Part shown: positions 29,707 through 40,799 of the stretch, one piece after another
Numbering within the stretch: position 1 is the first letter of the stretch
Layout of the letters: each line of letters begins with the position of its first letter
Source: Levilactobacillus suantsaiihabitans
GTDB taxonomy: Bacteria > Bacillota > Bacilli > Lactobacillales > Lactobacillaceae
DNA length: 59,901 nucleotides
Assembly: GCF_004745505.1 (NCBI RefSeq)
Contig: NZ_RKLX01000017.1
Coordinates: 1-59,901, forward strand
Direction: 5' to 3'
Program-made: the position numbers and the translations under genes
Notes under the pieces: generated by a model
What the model saw: the letters and a program-made list of their open reading frames with translations, nothing else
Told to the model about the DNA's origin: nothing
The model's database searches: none

Positions 29707-31797
29707 CTAATTCATGATGGAATTCCACCAGGACTTGACGGTGTTGGCCGCGTTGTTAAACGACTTGCCAGCATTGTCGATACCCTTTTGTACGGAATCC
29801 CAAATGTCGGTAGCGTCGGTACCACTATTGTTGTTGGCCGCCTTGGCGATGGTCGAGGCATCCTTGGTGTTAAACGCGGTCCCCTTGGTGTTGGGGAGGA
29901 TGCTCTGCATTTCGGCCTGATACAATGGACCTTCACCGGTGCCGCTGACGTTTTCCAAATGGTGCTTGGCGCTGGTGTTGTCAAAGCCTTCCCAGGTGGC
30001 CACTACCACGTCGGGCGTGTAACCAACGATCCATTTGTCCCGCGTCGCATCGGTATCCCCATCGGCCTCGGTACTCCCGGTCTTACCGGCGATCGTGTAG
30101 CCATACGGCTTGGCGCTGACCCCGGTCCCGTAGTTGAAGACGCCCATCATCATGCTGGTCATCTGCTTGGCAGTCTTGCTGGACATGACCTTGGTCGTCT
30201 TAGCCTTACTGTCGGTCGTATCGACGACCACGTTGCCCGAAGCATCCACGATCTTGCGAATGTAATGGGCCGACGACATGGTCCCGTTGTTGGCAAACGC
30301 CGTGTAGGCCTGGGCCAATTGTTGCGGCGAAACCCCGGTCTTCAAGCCCCCCAGCGCTAACGCCAGGTTCTTATCCGACTTGGTCACGGGTAACCCGAAC
30401 TTCTTCACGGAATCATAACCCTTGTCGACGCCAATCTTGTTTAACAGCCACACGGCCGGCGCATTTTTACTCTGCGCTAACGCCTGGTACATCGGCACCT
30501 TGCCGCTGTACTGGTTACCATAGTTGCTTGGCGAATAGTGGTTGGTCCCGTAAGACTTCTTTTTATCCGTCAATTCCGAATCATAGTAATAGCCATTTTC
30601 CAGCGCTGGCGTGTAGACCGCGAGTGGCTTAATGGTCGAGCCGGGTTGCCGTTGCATCTGTGTGGCCCGGTTGTAGCCCCGGAACACGTGCTTGCCGCGG
30701 CCACCGACCACGGCTTCGACGCCCCCGGTATTCGGATCAATGGCAATCGACGCGGCCTGAACCTTGGTCCCATCGGCAGCGTTGGCCGGGAAGTAACTCG
30801 GGTTCTTAAACAGCGTCTGCATCTGCGTCTGGTTGGCCTGGTCTAAGGTCGTGTAGATCTTGTAGCCCTTGTTCATGATCTCCGACTCGGTCAAGCCATA
30901 CTTGCTGACAGCCTCATTGATGACGGCATCAAAGAAGTATGGGTATTTATACGTGTTCTTGTAATTATAAGTGTCATTGGTGGTCTGCGCCGTGGCTTGA
31001 TACTGCTTGGCCTGAGCACTGGAAATCGCGCCGGTCTCCGCCATCAAGCCCAATACCACGTTTCGCCGCGTCCGTGACGCTTGGGGATGATCCACCGGAT
31101 TGTAGGCGCTCGGTGAGGTCAACATCCCCGCCAGAGTCGCCGCTTCCGGCACCGTCAAATTTGCCGCCGTCTTGCCAAAGTAGCGTTCGGCCGCATCCTG
31201 AACGCCCCAGACCCCGTTGCCGAAGTAGGCGTTGTTCAGGTACATGGACAAGATATCCTTCTTGCTGTAGACATTTTCAACCTCAATTGATAAAAACAAC
31301 TCTTTGAATTTTCGGGTGAACGTTTGCTCTTGTGTCAAATACGCATTCTTCACCAATTGCTGGGTCAACGTACTCCCCCCACCACTGATGTAGTTCTGCC
31401 GTAACAGCTTATTCTTCGCGTACAGGAAAAATGCCCGGCCAAATCCCTTAATGGAAAAGCCGTGTTCATGATAAAAATTACGGTCCTCGGTGGAAATCAC
31501 GGCGCTTTGCACGTTCGGTGAAATCTTGCGTAACGCCACGTAGGTCCCCTTTTGCGAATACAGGGTCCCCGCCTTTTGGTTCTTACGGTCATAGATCTGC
31601 GTTGGGTTTTCCAGCGCGGCCTTCAAATTACCAACGTTGGCGGTCTTCGCCATAAACGTCAGGTAACCACTCACCACTAAGATCATGGTCAAGACGACCA
31701 CAATTAGCCAACGCGTCAGTTGGTACCGCCGCCAGAAGCGTTTGAAGTGGGCTTTGAAGCCTGACCAAAAATTCTGATTAGGTTCTTGGTTATTCAT
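29707..31797 (-). CDS. pbp1A: Class A penicillin-binding protein (PBP1A type)
   Basis: Bifunctional peptidoglycan synthase outside the membrane. The 696-residue protein has a short cytoplasmic start, one membrane segment (about residues 29-49), a glycosyltransferase domain with EDRNFYHEHGF and GGGSTLTQQLVKN, and a transpeptidase domain with the SxxK nucleophile in GSTIKPLAVY, the SxN in AQSKNAPA and KTG in AGKTGSTEAD. A short Asn/Ser-rich tail follows. ATG 31797 is preceded by a weak AGAGG. It stands alone between argR and yheA on the same strand. Confidence 0.96.
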   Translation of the reverse strand: MNNQEPNQNFWSGFKAHFKRFWRRYQLTRWLIVVVLTMILVVSGYLTFMAKTANVGNLKAALENPTQIYDRKNQKAGTLYSQKGTYVALRKISPNVQSAVISTEDRNFYHEHGFSIKGFGRAFFLYAKNKLLRQNYISGGGSTLTQQLVKNAYLTQEQTFTRKFKELFLSIEVENVYSKKDILSMYLNNAYFGNGVWGVQDAAERYFGKTAANLTVPEAATLAGMLTSPSAYNPVDHPQASRTRRNVVLGLMAETGAISSAQAKQYQATAQTTNDTYNYKNTYKYPYFFDAVINEAVSKYGLTESEIMNKGYKIYTTLDQANQTQMQTLFKNPSYFPANAADGTKVQAASIAIDPNTGGVEAVVGGRGKHVFRGYNRATQMQRQPGSTIKPLAVYTPALENGYYYDSELTDKKKSYGTNHYSPSNYGNQYSGKVPMYQALAQSKNAPAVWLLNKIGVDKGYDSVKKFGLPVTKSDKNLALALGGLKTGVSPQQLAQAYTAFANNGTMSSAHYIRKIVDASGNVVVDTTDSKAKTTKVMSSKTAKQMTSMMMGVFNYGTGVSAKPYGYTIAGKTGSTEADGDTDATRDKWIVGYTPDVVVATWEGFDNTSAKHHLENVSGTGEGPLYQAEMQSILPNTKGTAFNTKDASTIAKAANNNSGTDATDIWDSVQKGIDNAGKSFNNAANTVKSWWNSIMN

Positions 31798-31895
31798 AGA
31801 AATAGCCTCTTCTTATCTCAATTGTATTAGACCTATTTTAGCATAGTCCAGCGCACACACCACAATTCCCGTGAATCTTTAATAACCCTTAACCG

Positions 31896-31935
31896 CAAAA
31901 AGCGGACCAAGTCGCTGATTTCCGACCAGGTCCGC
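31896..31935 (-). terminator. Terminator after argR
   Basis: Arms GCGGACC (31902-31908) and GGTCCGC (31929-31935) with an inner GTCG/CGAC, followed by TTTTT on the minus strand. Confidence 0.88.
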
Positions 31936-31953
31936 CCCATTTACTTGACTAAA

Positions 31954-32421
31954 TTAATGTACGATTTCCGGATTCATTTCCTCTGCGATTTCATCATGCA
32001 GCTTTTCGGCCACCTCGGCGCTAGGACTAATGATGAAAATCGTATCGTGTCCCGCCAACGTCCCGGCAATCTCTGGCAAGTTCAAATCGTCAAAGATGGC
32101 GGCCAACAGGTTACCGTTACTCGGCAGCGTTTTCAAAATGTTCACAAATTCTACCCGCGTTAAGCCCGTCACGACTTCGTTGATGGTCTCACGTAGGTGC
32201 TCTTCTTCACTGCGATTGCCCGCCTTAAAGATGGTGTAGCGCAAGTGGCCGTGGCCATCTTGGGCCTTAACGATCTGCATTTCACGAATATCCCGGGAGA
32301 TGGTGGCCTGAGTCGCTTGAATACCCACTTCTTCCAAATGTTCCATCAATTCTTCTTGAGTCCCAATCGGGTACTGATTAATGAGTTGCTCAATGCGCGC
32401 TTGGCGAATACTTTTTTTCAT
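31954..32421 (-). CDS. argR: Arginine repressor ArgR
   Basis: Hexameric regulator that binds ARG boxes with arginine as co-factor. The 155-residue protein has an N-terminal winged helix with TQATISRDIREM near residues 38-49 and a C-terminal arginine-binding domain with GTLAGHDTIFII. The start is ATG 32421 (MKKSIRQARI) after GGGAGGG. TGC then TATACT about 30-45 bases before it resembles an extended -10. Its arginine-related neighbour argS is 10 kb away, beyond the purine operon. Confidence 0.94.
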   Translation of the reverse strand: MKKSIRQARIEQLINQYPIGTQEELMEHLEEVGIQATQATISRDIREMQIVKAQDGHGHLRYTIFKAGNRSEEEHLRETINEVVTGLTRVEFVNILKTLPSNGNLLAAIFDDLNLPEIAGTLAGHDTIFIISPSAEVAEKLHDEIAEEMNPEIVH

Positions 32422-32620
32422 GGCGACGGCCCTCCCGCATAAAATTGCATTAAGTATAGCAAAGGATTCGGAATGAAGCCACATGCCTCTGCATATTTAT
32501 AAAGCAAGTGTACCAAATATTCGTTTTGAACGCAAAGGACCCCGCCTAAATTTCAGGTAATCAGGTAAGTCACCGAACCTGGGGAGGCAATCGGCCACGC
32601 ATGACGTTACCAGGGCCTCA

Positions 32621-33868
32621 CTACTGCTCAAAAGCGGCTGTCGTTAACCCCTGCCACCCGATATCATGACGAAACTGAAGCTGTCCCGTGTCTAGCTGAG
32701 CCAACTGGGCGTAGGCCTGCCGTTGCGCAGTGGCCAGGTCGGCTCCCTGCGCCAGGACCATCATCACCCGGCCCCCGGCGCTAACCAAGTGCTGCGGCGT
32801 GCCACTGACCCCGGCATAATCGGCCGTGGGCAAGGTCGGCACCGCACCACCAGTCTGCGGGTGGTCGGGATAGCCCGGCGTTGCCAAGACCACGCCTAAA
32901 TACGTGGCGGCCGTTTGCCAGGTCAGCGTCGGTTGGCGGTGATGACACAGGTCGACGATGACTTGGTAAAAGTCCCCGCGCAACTGCGGCAACAAGATCT
33001 GCGTCTCCGGATCACCCAAGCGCAGATTATATTCGATGACCTGAACACCGGTTGCCGTCAAGATACCACCCACGTAGAGGACCCCGTTGAACGTGGCACC
33101 ATCCGCCTTGATGCCTGCAATCGTCGGTTTAATGATCTGCTCAATCGTCTGTTGGCGAATGGCTAGCGTGATCTGCGGCACGGGCGAATAGGCGCCCATC
33201 CCCCCAGTGTTGGGCCCGTGGTCGTCATCTAACAACCGCTTGTGATCTTGCGCCGTGGGCAACAGGCAAAACCGATCACCTCCGACCAGTACCATTTGGG
33301 AAAACTCGAAACCGGCCATAAAGGCCTCAATCAGAATCGTCTGCGTGACGGCCAAGGCCGCGGTAATGGCGTGTTCGGCTGCCGCATGGGTCTTAGCCAC
33401 GGTGACCCCCTTACCCGCCGCCAAGCCGTCGACCTTGATCACCTGCGGCAAAGGGGCCTGCTGGCTATAGGCCAATGCCGCCGCGGTGTCATGAAAAACG
33501 GTAAAGTCTGCCGTGGGGATCTGGTGACGACGCATGAAATCCTTAGCAAAGACTTTGGAACTCTCCAACCGGGCCACCGCCTGATTGGCCCCAAAGATGG
33601 GCAACCCCTCGGTCTCAAAATAATCAACGATTCCTGCCGCTAAGGGGGCTTCTGGCCCCACAAACGTTAAATCGATCCCTGCTTGACGTACAAAATCGCC
33701 CAGACCGACGAAATCCATTTCGGCAATCGCCACACATTGGATTCCGGTCAACGTCATACCGGGATTACCGGGTGCGCAATATACCGCCGTCACTTGGGGG
33801 CTGGCCAACATTGCCCGACCAATGGCGTGTTCTCGACCACCACCGCCAACTATCAAGACTTTTGCCAT
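32621..33868 (-). CDS. purD: Phosphoribosylamine-glycine ligase
   Basis: Second step of purine synthesis: joins glycine to phosphoribosylamine using ATP. The 415-residue ATP-grasp protein starts [15 protein letters not shown] and has [14 protein letters not shown] and RLGDPETQ motifs. ATG 33868 follows AAAGGTGG. It is last in the purine operon, 33 bases after purN. In most relatives purH lies between these two genes; here it does not. No clear terminator was recognised in the 200 bases before argR. Confidence 0.96.
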   Translation of the reverse strand: MAKVLIVGGGGREHAIGRAMLASPQVTAVYCAPGNPGMTLTGIQCVAIAEMDFVGLGDFVRQAGIDLTFVGPEAPLAAGIVDYFETEGLPIFGANQAVARLESSKVFAKDFMRRHQIPTADFTVFHDTAAALAYSQQAPLPQVIKVDGLAAGKGVTVAKTHAAAEHAITAALAVTQTILIEAFMAGFEFSQMVLVGGDRFCLLPTAQDHKRLLDDDHGPNTGGMGAYSPVPQITLAIRQQTIEQIIKPTIAGIKADGATFNGVLYVGGILTATGVQVIEYNLRLGDPETQILLPQLRGDFYQVIVDLCHHRQPTLTWQTAATYLGVVLATPGYPDHPQTGGAVPTLPTADYAGVSGTPQHLVSAGGRVMMVLAQGADLATAQRQAYAQLAQLDTGQLQFRHDIGWQGLTTAAFEQ

Positions 33869-33901
33869 TGTCTACCACCTTTCTCGCAACCATCGTGCGG
33901 G

Positions 33902-34480
33902 TTAAATTCGCTGTTGTGCTAAGAGTTGTTGTAATGTGTCCGGATAGAATTGATGCTCCACCGCGTGAATGCGGGGCGCTAGTGTGGCATACGTGTCTGT
34001 GGGGAGGATTGGCACCGCCCGCTGACCAATGATCTGCCCCGTATCGATACCGGCGTCCACAAAATGAATTGTCACCCCGGTGGTCGTTACCTTCGCCGCC
34101 AAGGCATCTTCAATGCTATGCCTACCCGGAAAATGTGGCAACAACGCGGGGTGTAGATTAATGATGCGCTGAGGATAGGCGGCTAACAACGTCGGGCCAA
34201 TCAAGCGCATGTACCCCGCCAGTAAGATGGCCGTCACCTGAGCTGCCCGTAGCTGGTCCAAAATGACAGTTTCGGCCTCGGCTTTGGTGGCGTACGCCTT
34301 GAAATCAAGACAAAATACTGGCACCCGAGCCGCTTGGGCGCGCTGAATCACCGGCGCGTCGGCATGATCACAGACCAACAGCGCAATCGTGGCGGGCAAC
34401 TGGCGGTCTTGAATCGCTTGCCACAACGCCGTAAAGTTCGTGCCATTTCCTGAGGCAAAGACCGCCAAGCGCTTAACCAT
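33902..34480 (-). CDS. purN: Phosphoribosylglycinamide formyltransferase
   Basis: Transfers a formyl group from 10-formyltetrahydrofolate to GAR. The 192-residue protein has VFASGNGTNFTALW at the start and the catalytic Asn-His-Asp set in NLHPALLPHFPGRHS and HFVDAGIDTGQII. The start is ATG 34480 (MVKRLAVFAS) after AAGGAGG; it overlaps purM by eight bases. Confidence 0.96.
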   Translation of the reverse strand: MVKRLAVFASGNGTNFTALWQAIQDRQLPATIALLVCDHADAPVIQRAQAARVPVFCLDFKAYATKAEAETVILDQLRAAQVTAILLAGYMRLIGPTLLAAYPQRIINLHPALLPHFPGRHSIEDALAAKVTTTGVTIHFVDAGIDTGQIIGQRAVPILPTDTYATLAPRIHAVEHQFYPDTLQQLLAQQRI

Positions 34481-35495
34481 GGGTCGCCTCCTTAAAGACG
34501 ACGGGCGTCTCACCAACGCCCACTCGACCGACGCGATAAGCCGGCTGATTGACCGCCGCCAATTGAGCCAAGGTGGCCGCCACCTGTTCAGGATGGACCA
34601 CTAGCACCATCCCCAGTCCTAGGTTAAAGGTTTCCCGTAAGTCCTGCGGTGTTAACTGTCCCAATCGACTCAACACGGTCATAATGGCTGGGACGGGCCA
34701 ACTGCCCAGCGCTAATTCGGCACTCAAGCCGCTCGGTAGGGCCCGGGCCACATTTTCGATCAGGCCACCACCAGTGATGTGGGCCATGCTGGCAATGCGG
34801 TGCTGTGCTAACAACGGCCAGACACTCTCGACGTAAATTTGCGTTGGTCGGAGCAGTTCCTCTTGTAAACTGTGGTCCAGTTCGGGCAGGACCGTTTCCA
34901 GAGGCAAGTCATGTTGTTTAAACAGAATATCGCGGACTAAACTAAAGCCGTTGGCGTGCAGGCCATTCGATGGCAAGCCAATCAACACATCACCGGCCCG
35001 CACATTGGCTGGGTCCAAAAGGTCTTGTCGAGAAACGATGCCCACCGCAAAGCCAGCCAGGTCATAGTGATCTTGGGTATACATATCCGGCATTTCGGCA
35101 GTCTCGCCCCCAATCAGTTGCGCCCCCGCCTGACGACAGCCGGCAACGACGCCAGTCAAAATGGCTTGGACCCGTGCGGCTTCCGTTTTACCCAGGCCAA
35201 GATAATCCAGAAAGAATAGCGGCCGTGCCCCTTGGGCCAAGACATCGTTGACACACATTGCCACGAGATCGATGCCAATCGTCGTGTGTTGGTGCGCCGC
35301 AATGGCCACCAACAATTTCGTTCCCACCCCGTCGCTACCGGCCACCAAAACAGGATCCGTCAAGTCTTGGTCAGTCAAGGGAAATACACCGCCAAAGGCG
35401 CCTAATTGGTCATTGCCGCTGAGTTGCTTTACCGTCTTTAAGGCCGCATAGCCGGCGGTTAGATCTACGCCTGCTTTCTTGTACGCGTCACTCAT
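34473..35495 (-). CDS. purM: Phosphoribosylformylglycinamidine cyclo-ligase (AIR synthase)
   Basis: Closes the imidazole ring to give AIR. The 340-residue protein has AYKKAGVDLTAGYAAL at the start, VAGSDGVGTKLLVA and QLIGGETAEMPDMY, all AIR synthase motifs. The start is ATG 35495 (MSDAYKKAG) after AAGGGGTGGGG; a longer frame upstream lies inside purF. It overlaps purN and follows purF by 13 bases. Confidence 0.96.
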   Translation of the reverse strand: MSDAYKKAGVDLTAGYAALKTVKQLSGNDQLGAFGGVFPLTDQDLTDPVLVAGSDGVGTKLLVAIAAHQHTTIGIDLVAMCVNDVLAQGARPLFFLDYLGLGKTEAARVQAILTGVVAGCRQAGAQLIGGETAEMPDMYTQDHYDLAGFAVGIVSRQDLLDPANVRAGDVLIGLPSNGLHANGFSLVRDILFKQHDLPLETVLPELDHSLQEELLRPTQIYVESVWPLLAQHRIASMAHITGGGLIENVARALPSGLSAELALGSWPVPAIMTVLSRLGQLTPQDLRETFNLGLGMVLVVHPEQVAATLAQLAAVNQPAYRVGRVGVGETPVVFKEATHG

Positions 35496-35508
35496 TGCCC
35501 CACCCCTT

Positions 35509-36945
35509 TCATTTTTGTGTGTGAACTTGCACCTCAGCGTCATATTCCGCTTGATAATCATATAGCGGCGTTGGATAGTCGCCATTAAAGTACGCCATGC
35601 ATAAACCACCATACGGTGCCGTCGTCTGTAGGCCCACGGCATCGATCACGCCGCGTTCACTCAAGAAGGCTAGCGAATCGGCACCTAAAGTTTGCCGCAT
35701 TTCGGCGACCGTTTGTTGCGCCGCAATCAGCTCCTTAGTCGATTGAATATCGATCCCGTAGAAACACGGATACCGTAACGGCGGCGAAGCGATCCGCAGA
35801 TGCACCGCCGCAGCCCCCGCATCCTTAAGGAGCTTCACGATGCGCCGGCTCGTGGTTCCGCGCACGATGGAATCATCGATCAGCACCACGCGTTTGCCCG
35901 CAACGACCCCCTTGACCGCCGATAGCTTCATGCGCACCCCCTGCTCACGCAAGGCCTGGGTCGGTTGAATAAACGTCCGCGCAGAATACTGATTCTTGAT
36001 CAAGCCCATTTCGTATGGTAACCCGCTAGCTTCCGCGTAACCTGAAGCCGCCGACAGCGACGAATTGGGAACTCCGACCACAATATCAGCAGCCACCGGT
36101 TGTTCTTCCGCTAATCGCCGGCCCATTTGCTTTCTCGCCGAATGAATGTTAACGCCGTAGATATTGGAATCCGGCCGGGCAAAATAGATAAATTCCATGG
36201 CACAGATGGCAAGTTGCGTGTGTGTGGTGTAGCGACTGATGTGCAGCCCTTGATCATTGATCATCACTAGTTCACCGGGTTGCACATCACGTAAGAACTC
36301 GGCCCCCACGGCATCTAACGCGCAGGTCTCACTACAAACAACGTACCCGCCCGTTGGTAACTGGCCAATCACCAGGGGGCGTAACCCATTGGGATCCAAT
36401 GCTGCGTACAGACGATCATTCGTCAACAAAAGATACGCAAAACCCCCGTGGACCTGCCGCAAGGCCTCCTGCACCTGCTCGGTCAAGGTGGCGGCCGCGC
36501 TTCGACGAATCAAATGCATCAAGATCTCGCTATCTGAACTGGCGTGAAAGATGGCCCCGGCGGCCTCCAAGTCACGACGCAAGGTCCGAGCGTTGGTCAG
36601 ATTGCCGTTGTGTGCGAGGGCAAATTGCGCGTCACTGAAGTTAAACGCCAGTGGCTGAATATTTTCCAAACCGTGATTGCCGGCCGTCGCGTAACGCACG
36701 TGCCCGACCGCCGCCGTTCCAGTCAAGCGTGCCAATCGCCGTGGGTCACGGAAGACGTCAGCCAGCAAGCCCAACCCGCGTTCAGACTGGAGATTACCGG
36801 CATCGTTTGCCGTAATCCCCGCGCCTTCTTGCCCCCGGTGCTGCAGGGCGTGCAGGCCAAAATACGTTAACGTCGCCGCATTGGCCGCTCCCCAGATGCC
36901 AAAGACACCACACTCTTCATTTAATCCTTTGACTTCAGTAGGCAC
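35509..36945 (-). CDS. purF: Amidophosphoribosyltransferase
   Basis: First committed step: makes phosphoribosylamine from PRPP and glutamine. The 478-residue protein has an 11-residue propeptide ([11 protein letters not shown]) before Cys12 of CGVFGIWG, the glutamine-hydrolysing residue exposed by self-cleavage. The PRPP-binding loop [17 protein letters not shown] is in the second half. The start is GTG 36945 after GGAGGAGG; it overlaps purL by 25 bases. Confidence 0.96.
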   Translation of the reverse strand: MPTEVKGLNEECGVFGIWGAANAATLTYFGLHALQHRGQEGAGITANDAGNLQSERGLGLLADVFRDPRRLARLTGTAAVGHVRYATAGNHGLENIQPLAFNFSDAQFALAHNGNLTNARTLRRDLEAAGAIFHASSDSEILMHLIRRSAAATLTEQVQEALRQVHGGFAYLLLTNDRLYAALDPNGLRPLVIGQLPTGGYVVCSETCALDAVGAEFLRDVQPGELVMINDQGLHISRYTTHTQLAICAMEFIYFARPDSNIYGVNIHSARKQMGRRLAEEQPVAADIVVGVPNSSLSAASGYAEASGLPYEMGLIKNQYSARTFIQPTQALREQGVRMKLSAVKGVVAGKRVVLIDDSIVRGTTSRRIVKLLKDAGAAAVHLRIASPPLRYPCFYGIDIQSTKELIAAQQTVAEMRQTLGADSLAFLSERGVIDAVGLQTTAPYGGLCMAYFNGDYPTPLYDYQAEYDAEVQVHTQK

Positions 36946-39149
36946 GGAATCGCCTCCTCCCATAACTGTTTAGCTTCACGCACACTGACTTGTACCAGTT
37001 GATCGGTCGCTTGCACCCGCAAGTCATCGGTGGCCGTCACCTGGCCCCAATACGTCACGGCGGTCCCCATCAGCGCTTCAAAGGCCACTTGCTTGGTCGG
37101 CGACACAGAAATGACGAAACGTGACTGACTCTCCGCAAATAAGGCGACCGCACTCAGGTCCGTCGTCAGGTCCACGCCGAGACCACGACCAAAGCATGAT
37201 TCGGCGATGGCCGTCAGGAGCCCTCCTTCGGAAACGTCATGGGCACTGGCCACGAGGCCTGCCTGAATGGCCGCTAACAGCAGGTCTTGGTGTTGCTTTT
37301 CAATTGTCAACGAAAAGTCGAAAAGTGTGCCACTAATTTCGCCCGTCAAAAGCTTTTGTAACTCGCTACCATTGAAATCACCTTGTGTGGCGCCTAATAC
37401 GTAGACCAAATCACCGGCCCGTTTAAAGTCCTGCGTGGTGATGTCAGCGTGGTGACGAATCAGACCAACCATCCCAATCATTGGAGTGGGATAAATCGCC
37501 TGGCCATTTGATTCATTGTTTAAGGAGACATTACCGGACACCACCGGCGTATTTAATTTGCGACAAGCCCGACTGATGCCCTGCGCTGCCTCATCCAGTT
37601 CATAAAATTGCTCTGGTTTTTCCGGATTACCGAAGTTCAAGCAATCGGTAATGCCCAGGGGTTGGGCCCCCGACGCCACAATGTTCCGTGCCGCTTCGGC
37701 CACTGCCATTTCACCACCCACCCGTGGATTCAGGTACAGGTAACGGCCATTCACATCCGTGGTCAGCGCCAAGGCCTTGTCCGTGTGGCGAATACGAACC
37801 ACAGCGGCATCCGAGCCCGGCTGCACGACCGTATTGGTCTGTACTTGCGAATCATAGGTGCGATAAAGCGACCGTTTAGACGCAATCGTCGGCTGTTGCA
37901 ACAAACGTTTCAGTGTCGCCGCGGCATCGCTCACCATCGGGCGGAATTGCTCCCCGGCTTGCTGGGCGAGCCGCTCTGGTTGCCGGCCAGTTCGCTGATA
38001 GACCGGCGCGTCACTTGCCAAAGCGTCCACGGGAACATCGGCGACCAGTTCGTGATGATGCCATAACCGGTATTGATGACCGGTGGTGACGGTCCCAATG
38101 GCCACCGCATCCAAGCCGTAACGGGCAAAGACTGCGGTGATCTCATCTTCCGCGCCCGCCTTCACACACAGTAACATGCGTTCTTGAGATTCCGACAACA
38201 TCAATTCAAAGGCCGACATCCCGGTCTCGCGTTGGGGGACCAAGTCTAAGTTCAGCTCCAACCCACTGCCCGCCTTAGAGGCCATTTCGGCCGAAGCAGA
38301 CACCAGTCCGGCGGCCCCCATGTCTTGAATCCCCACTAGAACGTCACGGTGCTGGTGAATGACCTCCAAGCAAGCGTCCATCAGCAATTTTTCCATAAAC
38401 GGATCGCCCACCTGCACCGCCGAGCGTTGGCTCTCACGGGCGTCGTTGAACTCGGCCGACGCAAAGGACGCGCCACTGATACCGTCCCGTCCCGTCTTGG
38501 CGCCCACGTAAATAATCCGGTTGCCGACCCCCGTTGCCTGCCCCTTTTGCATGTCGGCTTGATCTAAGATGCCGACACACATCGCGTTGACCAAGGGGTT
38601 GTGCTGGTAACAGGTATCAAAGCCCGTGTCGCCACCGACCGTGGGAATCCCAATGCAGTTGCCATAGCCACCGATACCAGCCACCACCTGTGAGACCAAG
38701 TACTTCGTGTGCGGATCGGTCAATTCACCAAAGCGCAAACTATCTAAAATGGCGATTGGCTGGGCCCCCATGGAAAAAATGTCGCGGATAATGCCTCCCA
38801 CGCCGGTCGCCGCACCTTCATAAGGCTCAATGGCCGACGGATGATTGTGGCTTTCCGCCTTGAAGACCACGGCCTGGCCATCCCCGATATCAATGATGCC
38901 CGCGCCTTCGCCAGGCCCCGCAATGACCTGATTGCCCTGCGTCCAAAACTTCTTTAAAACGGGCTTCGAGTTCTTATAGGAACAATGTTCACTCCACATT
39001 CCGGAAAATAGCCCTGCTTCAGTGTGCGTAGGTAAGCGTTTGAGCACCTGATCGCACAGTTGCCGGTATTCGGCATCGGTCAGCCCCCACTCCCGATAAA
39101 TCCGGGTGGCTTGGACTTCTTCTGGTGTTAACGTTCTGGTCTTAAGCAT
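36921..39149 (-). CDS. purL: FGAM synthase, large subunit
   Basis: ATP-dependent amination of FGAR, using ammonia delivered by PurQ with PurS as bridge. The 742-residue length is that of the small PurL type that needs PurS and PurQ, both encoded next to it. Motifs seen: [33 protein letters not shown], and DVSEGGL in the second half. The start is ATG 39149 ([10 protein letters not shown]) after GGAGGAGA. It overlaps purQ by eight bases. Confidence 0.97.
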   Translation of the reverse strand: MLKTRTLTPEEVQATRIYREWGLTDAEYRQLCDQVLKRLPTHTEAGLFSGMWSEHCSYKNSKPVLKKFWTQGNQVIAGPGEGAGIIDIGDGQAVVFKAESHNHPSAIEPYEGAATGVGGIIRDIFSMGAQPIAILDSLRFGELTDPHTKYLVSQVVAGIGGYGNCIGIPTVGGDTGFDTCYQHNPLVNAMCVGILDQADMQKGQATGVGNRIIYVGAKTGRDGISGASFASAEFNDARESQRSAVQVGDPFMEKLLMDACLEVIHQHRDVLVGIQDMGAAGLVSASAEMASKAGSGLELNLDLVPQRETGMSAFELMLSESQERMLLCVKAGAEDEITAVFARYGLDAVAIGTVTTGHQYRLWHHHELVADVPVDALASDAPVYQRTGRQPERLAQQAGEQFRPMVSDAAATLKRLLQQPTIASKRSLYRTYDSQVQTNTVVQPGSDAAVVRIRHTDKALALTTDVNGRYLYLNPRVGGEMAVAEAARNIVASGAQPLGITDCLNFGNPEKPEQFYELDEAAQGISRACRKLNTPVVSGNVSLNNESNGQAIYPTPMIGMVGLIRHHADITTQDFKRAGDLVYVLGATQGDFNGSELQKLLTGEISGTLFDFSLTIEKQHQDLLLAAIQAGLVASAHDVSEGGLLTAIAESCFGRGLGVDLTTDLSAVALFAESQSRFVISVSPTKQVAFEALMGTAVTYWGQVTATDDLRVQATDQLVQVSVREAKQLWEEAIPCLLKSKD

Positions 39150-39816
39150 GGCTCTCCTCCTCGTGGGCAATCAGTGATGCAAACACGCCTAGACCGTCGA
39201 TAGAGCCCAGTAAGGCTTCCACCGCCCGTTCCGGATGGGGCATCATCCCTAACACGTTGCCTTGGCGGTTCATGATCCCCGCAATGTTGGCCACACTGCC
39301 ATTGGGATTGTCGACGTATTCAAAAACGATTTGGTGGTGTTGCCGTAACTCGGCCAGGGTGGCCTCATCGCAGTAATAGTTGCCCTCACCGTGCGCGATG
39401 GGCAATTGAATAGTTGCTTGTCCCGCATAAGCCGTGGTGAAACGCGTGTGCGGATTGCTGATGCGCAGGGTACTGGTCTGACAGATGAACTGCGAAGACC
39501 GGTTGGCACGTAAGGCTCCAGGCAGCAAACCTGCCTCCGTTAAAATTTGAAAGCCATTGCAGACTCCCAAGACCGGTTTTCCCGCAGCCGCCATGGCTTT
39601 CACGGCCGTCATCACCGGCGCCAGGCGAGCGATTGCGCCACTACGCAGGTAGTCCCCGTAAGAAAAGCCACCCGGCAACACGACCGCGTCGTAACCCGCC
39701 AAGGTCGTTGCCGTGGCGGGGACCAGGTCAACCGTACAGTGGCACACATCGCGCAGGGCATTGGCCATGTCATGATCGCAGTTGGACCCCGGAAAGACGA
39801 TCACGGCAAATTTCAT
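39142..39816 (-). CDS. purQ: FGAM synthase, glutaminase subunit
   Basis: Class I glutamine amidotransferase that feeds ammonia to PurL. The 224-residue protein has [11 protein letters not shown] at the start, the nucleophile Cys in [11 protein letters not shown] (about residue 87) and the His/Glu pair in [10 protein letters not shown] near the C terminus. ATG 39816 overlaps the purS stop by four bases. Confidence 0.96.
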   Translation of the reverse strand: MKFAVIVFPGSNCDHDMANALRDVCHCTVDLVPATATTLAGYDAVVLPGGFSYGDYLRSGAIARLAPVMTAVKAMAAAGKPVLGVCNGFQILTEAGLLPGALRANRSSQFICQTSTLRISNPHTRFTTAYAGQATIQLPIAHGEGNYYCDEATLAELRQHHQIVFEYVDNPNGSVANIAGIMNRQGNVLGMMPHPERAVEALLGSIDGLGVFASLIAHEEESHA

Positions 39817-40070
39817 GATTGAGCCTCCATTTCCGTGATTTCGTAGTCGTACGTTTCCATATTGACGTTGGCCAATAGCCGGTCACACATTTCGGCGACC
39901 TGTTCTGCTATGGGACGGTCACTCTTGGCGATTCGTAATTCGAAATACTTCCCCAGTTCAACGGATTGCACGTCACGGTAGCCCAGGCGTTGCAAGGCAT
40001 CGTTGATGGCCTCGCCCTTGGGATCTAAGATGGATTCTTTATAAGTAACGGTGACCTTAACCAGATACAT
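39813..40070 (-). CDS. purS: FGAM synthase, PurS subunit
   Basis: Small bridging subunit of the PurLQS complex. The 85-residue protein ([20 protein letters not shown]) matches the family in length and start. ATG 40070 follows AAGGGAG, and it overlaps purC by 14 bases. Confidence 0.95.
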   Translation of the reverse strand: MYLVKVTVTYKESILDPKGEAINDALQRLGYRDVQSVELGKYFELRIAKSDRPIAEQVAEMCDRLLANVNMETYDYEITEMEAQS

Positions 40071-40797
40071 GTGTGGAACTCCCTTCAACGGTTGCCAGAC
40101 GCGTCAACACTTCTTGGTAGACCGGGGTCAATTCCCCGAGGTCTTGGCGAAAAACGTCCTTGTCTAATGAGCGATGTGTCGCTTGATCGACCAACCGGCA
40201 GCTATCCGGTGAGATTTCATCGGCCAACAAGACCGTGCCCGTCGCCGTTAAGCCAAACTCCACTTTAAAATCAACCAGCTGAATCCCCATGGCCGCAAAG
40301 ATCTCACTTAACCGGTGGTTGACCTGCAGGGCCTGTCGCCGCACTTCAGCTAACGTGGCTGGGCTGGCCAATTTGAGCGCATGAATCTGGGAATCATTGA
40401 TAGCCGGGTCGTCCAACTGGTCACTCTTGTAGAAAAATTCCAAAACGGGTGGGGTTAAGCGCGTCAAATGTGCAACCCCAAATTTACGTTCAAAACTCCC
40501 CGAGGCGGCATTGCGCACCACGACCTCCAAGGGCAACATGGTCACGCGCCGGACCAATTGGACGTAATCGCTGGTCTGGGAAATGAAGTGGTTGGGGATG
40601 CCATGTGCGGCCAGGTCCTGAAACAACAAGCTGGAGATGCGATTGTTCAAGAGGCCTTTTTGGGCAATGGCCACCTTGCGTTTACCGTTTAATGCCGTTG
40701 CTTGATCCAAGTATTCGACCCACAACACATCGGGGTCGTTGGTCGCATACATGGCCTTAGCCTTGCCGGTGTAACATAACTCGCCTTTTTCGATCAC
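40057..40797 (-). CDS. purC: SAICAR synthase
   Basis: Joins aspartate to CAIR. The 246-residue protein starts with the typical GELCYTGKAKAMYAT and has VVVRNAASGSFERKFG and DFKVEFG further on. The start is GTG 40797 with AAGGGGACC ahead of it; purK ends two bases upstream. Confidence 0.96.
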   Translation of the reverse strand: MIEKGELCYTGKAKAMYATNDPDVLWVEYLDQATALNGKRKVAIAQKGLLNNRISSLLFQDLAAHGIPNHFISQTSDYVQLVRRVTMLPLEVVVRNAASGSFERKFGVAHLTRLTPPVLEFFYKSDQLDDPAINDSQIHALKLASPATLAEVRRQALQVNHRLSEIFAAMGIQLVDFKVEFGLTATGTVLLADEISPDSCRLVDQATHRSLDKDVFRQDLGELTPVYQEVLTRLATVEGSSTHVSG

Positions 40798-40799
40798 GT

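Noticed and set aside
29572-30360. Plus-strand open frame of 262 codons across yheA and the penicillin-binding protein
   Set aside because: It runs antisense across a gene boundary and has no ribosome-binding site or known motif.
31954-32520. ARG box controlling argR
   Set aside because: An AT-rich near-palindrome lies upstream, but it matches the known ARG-box pattern too poorly to call.
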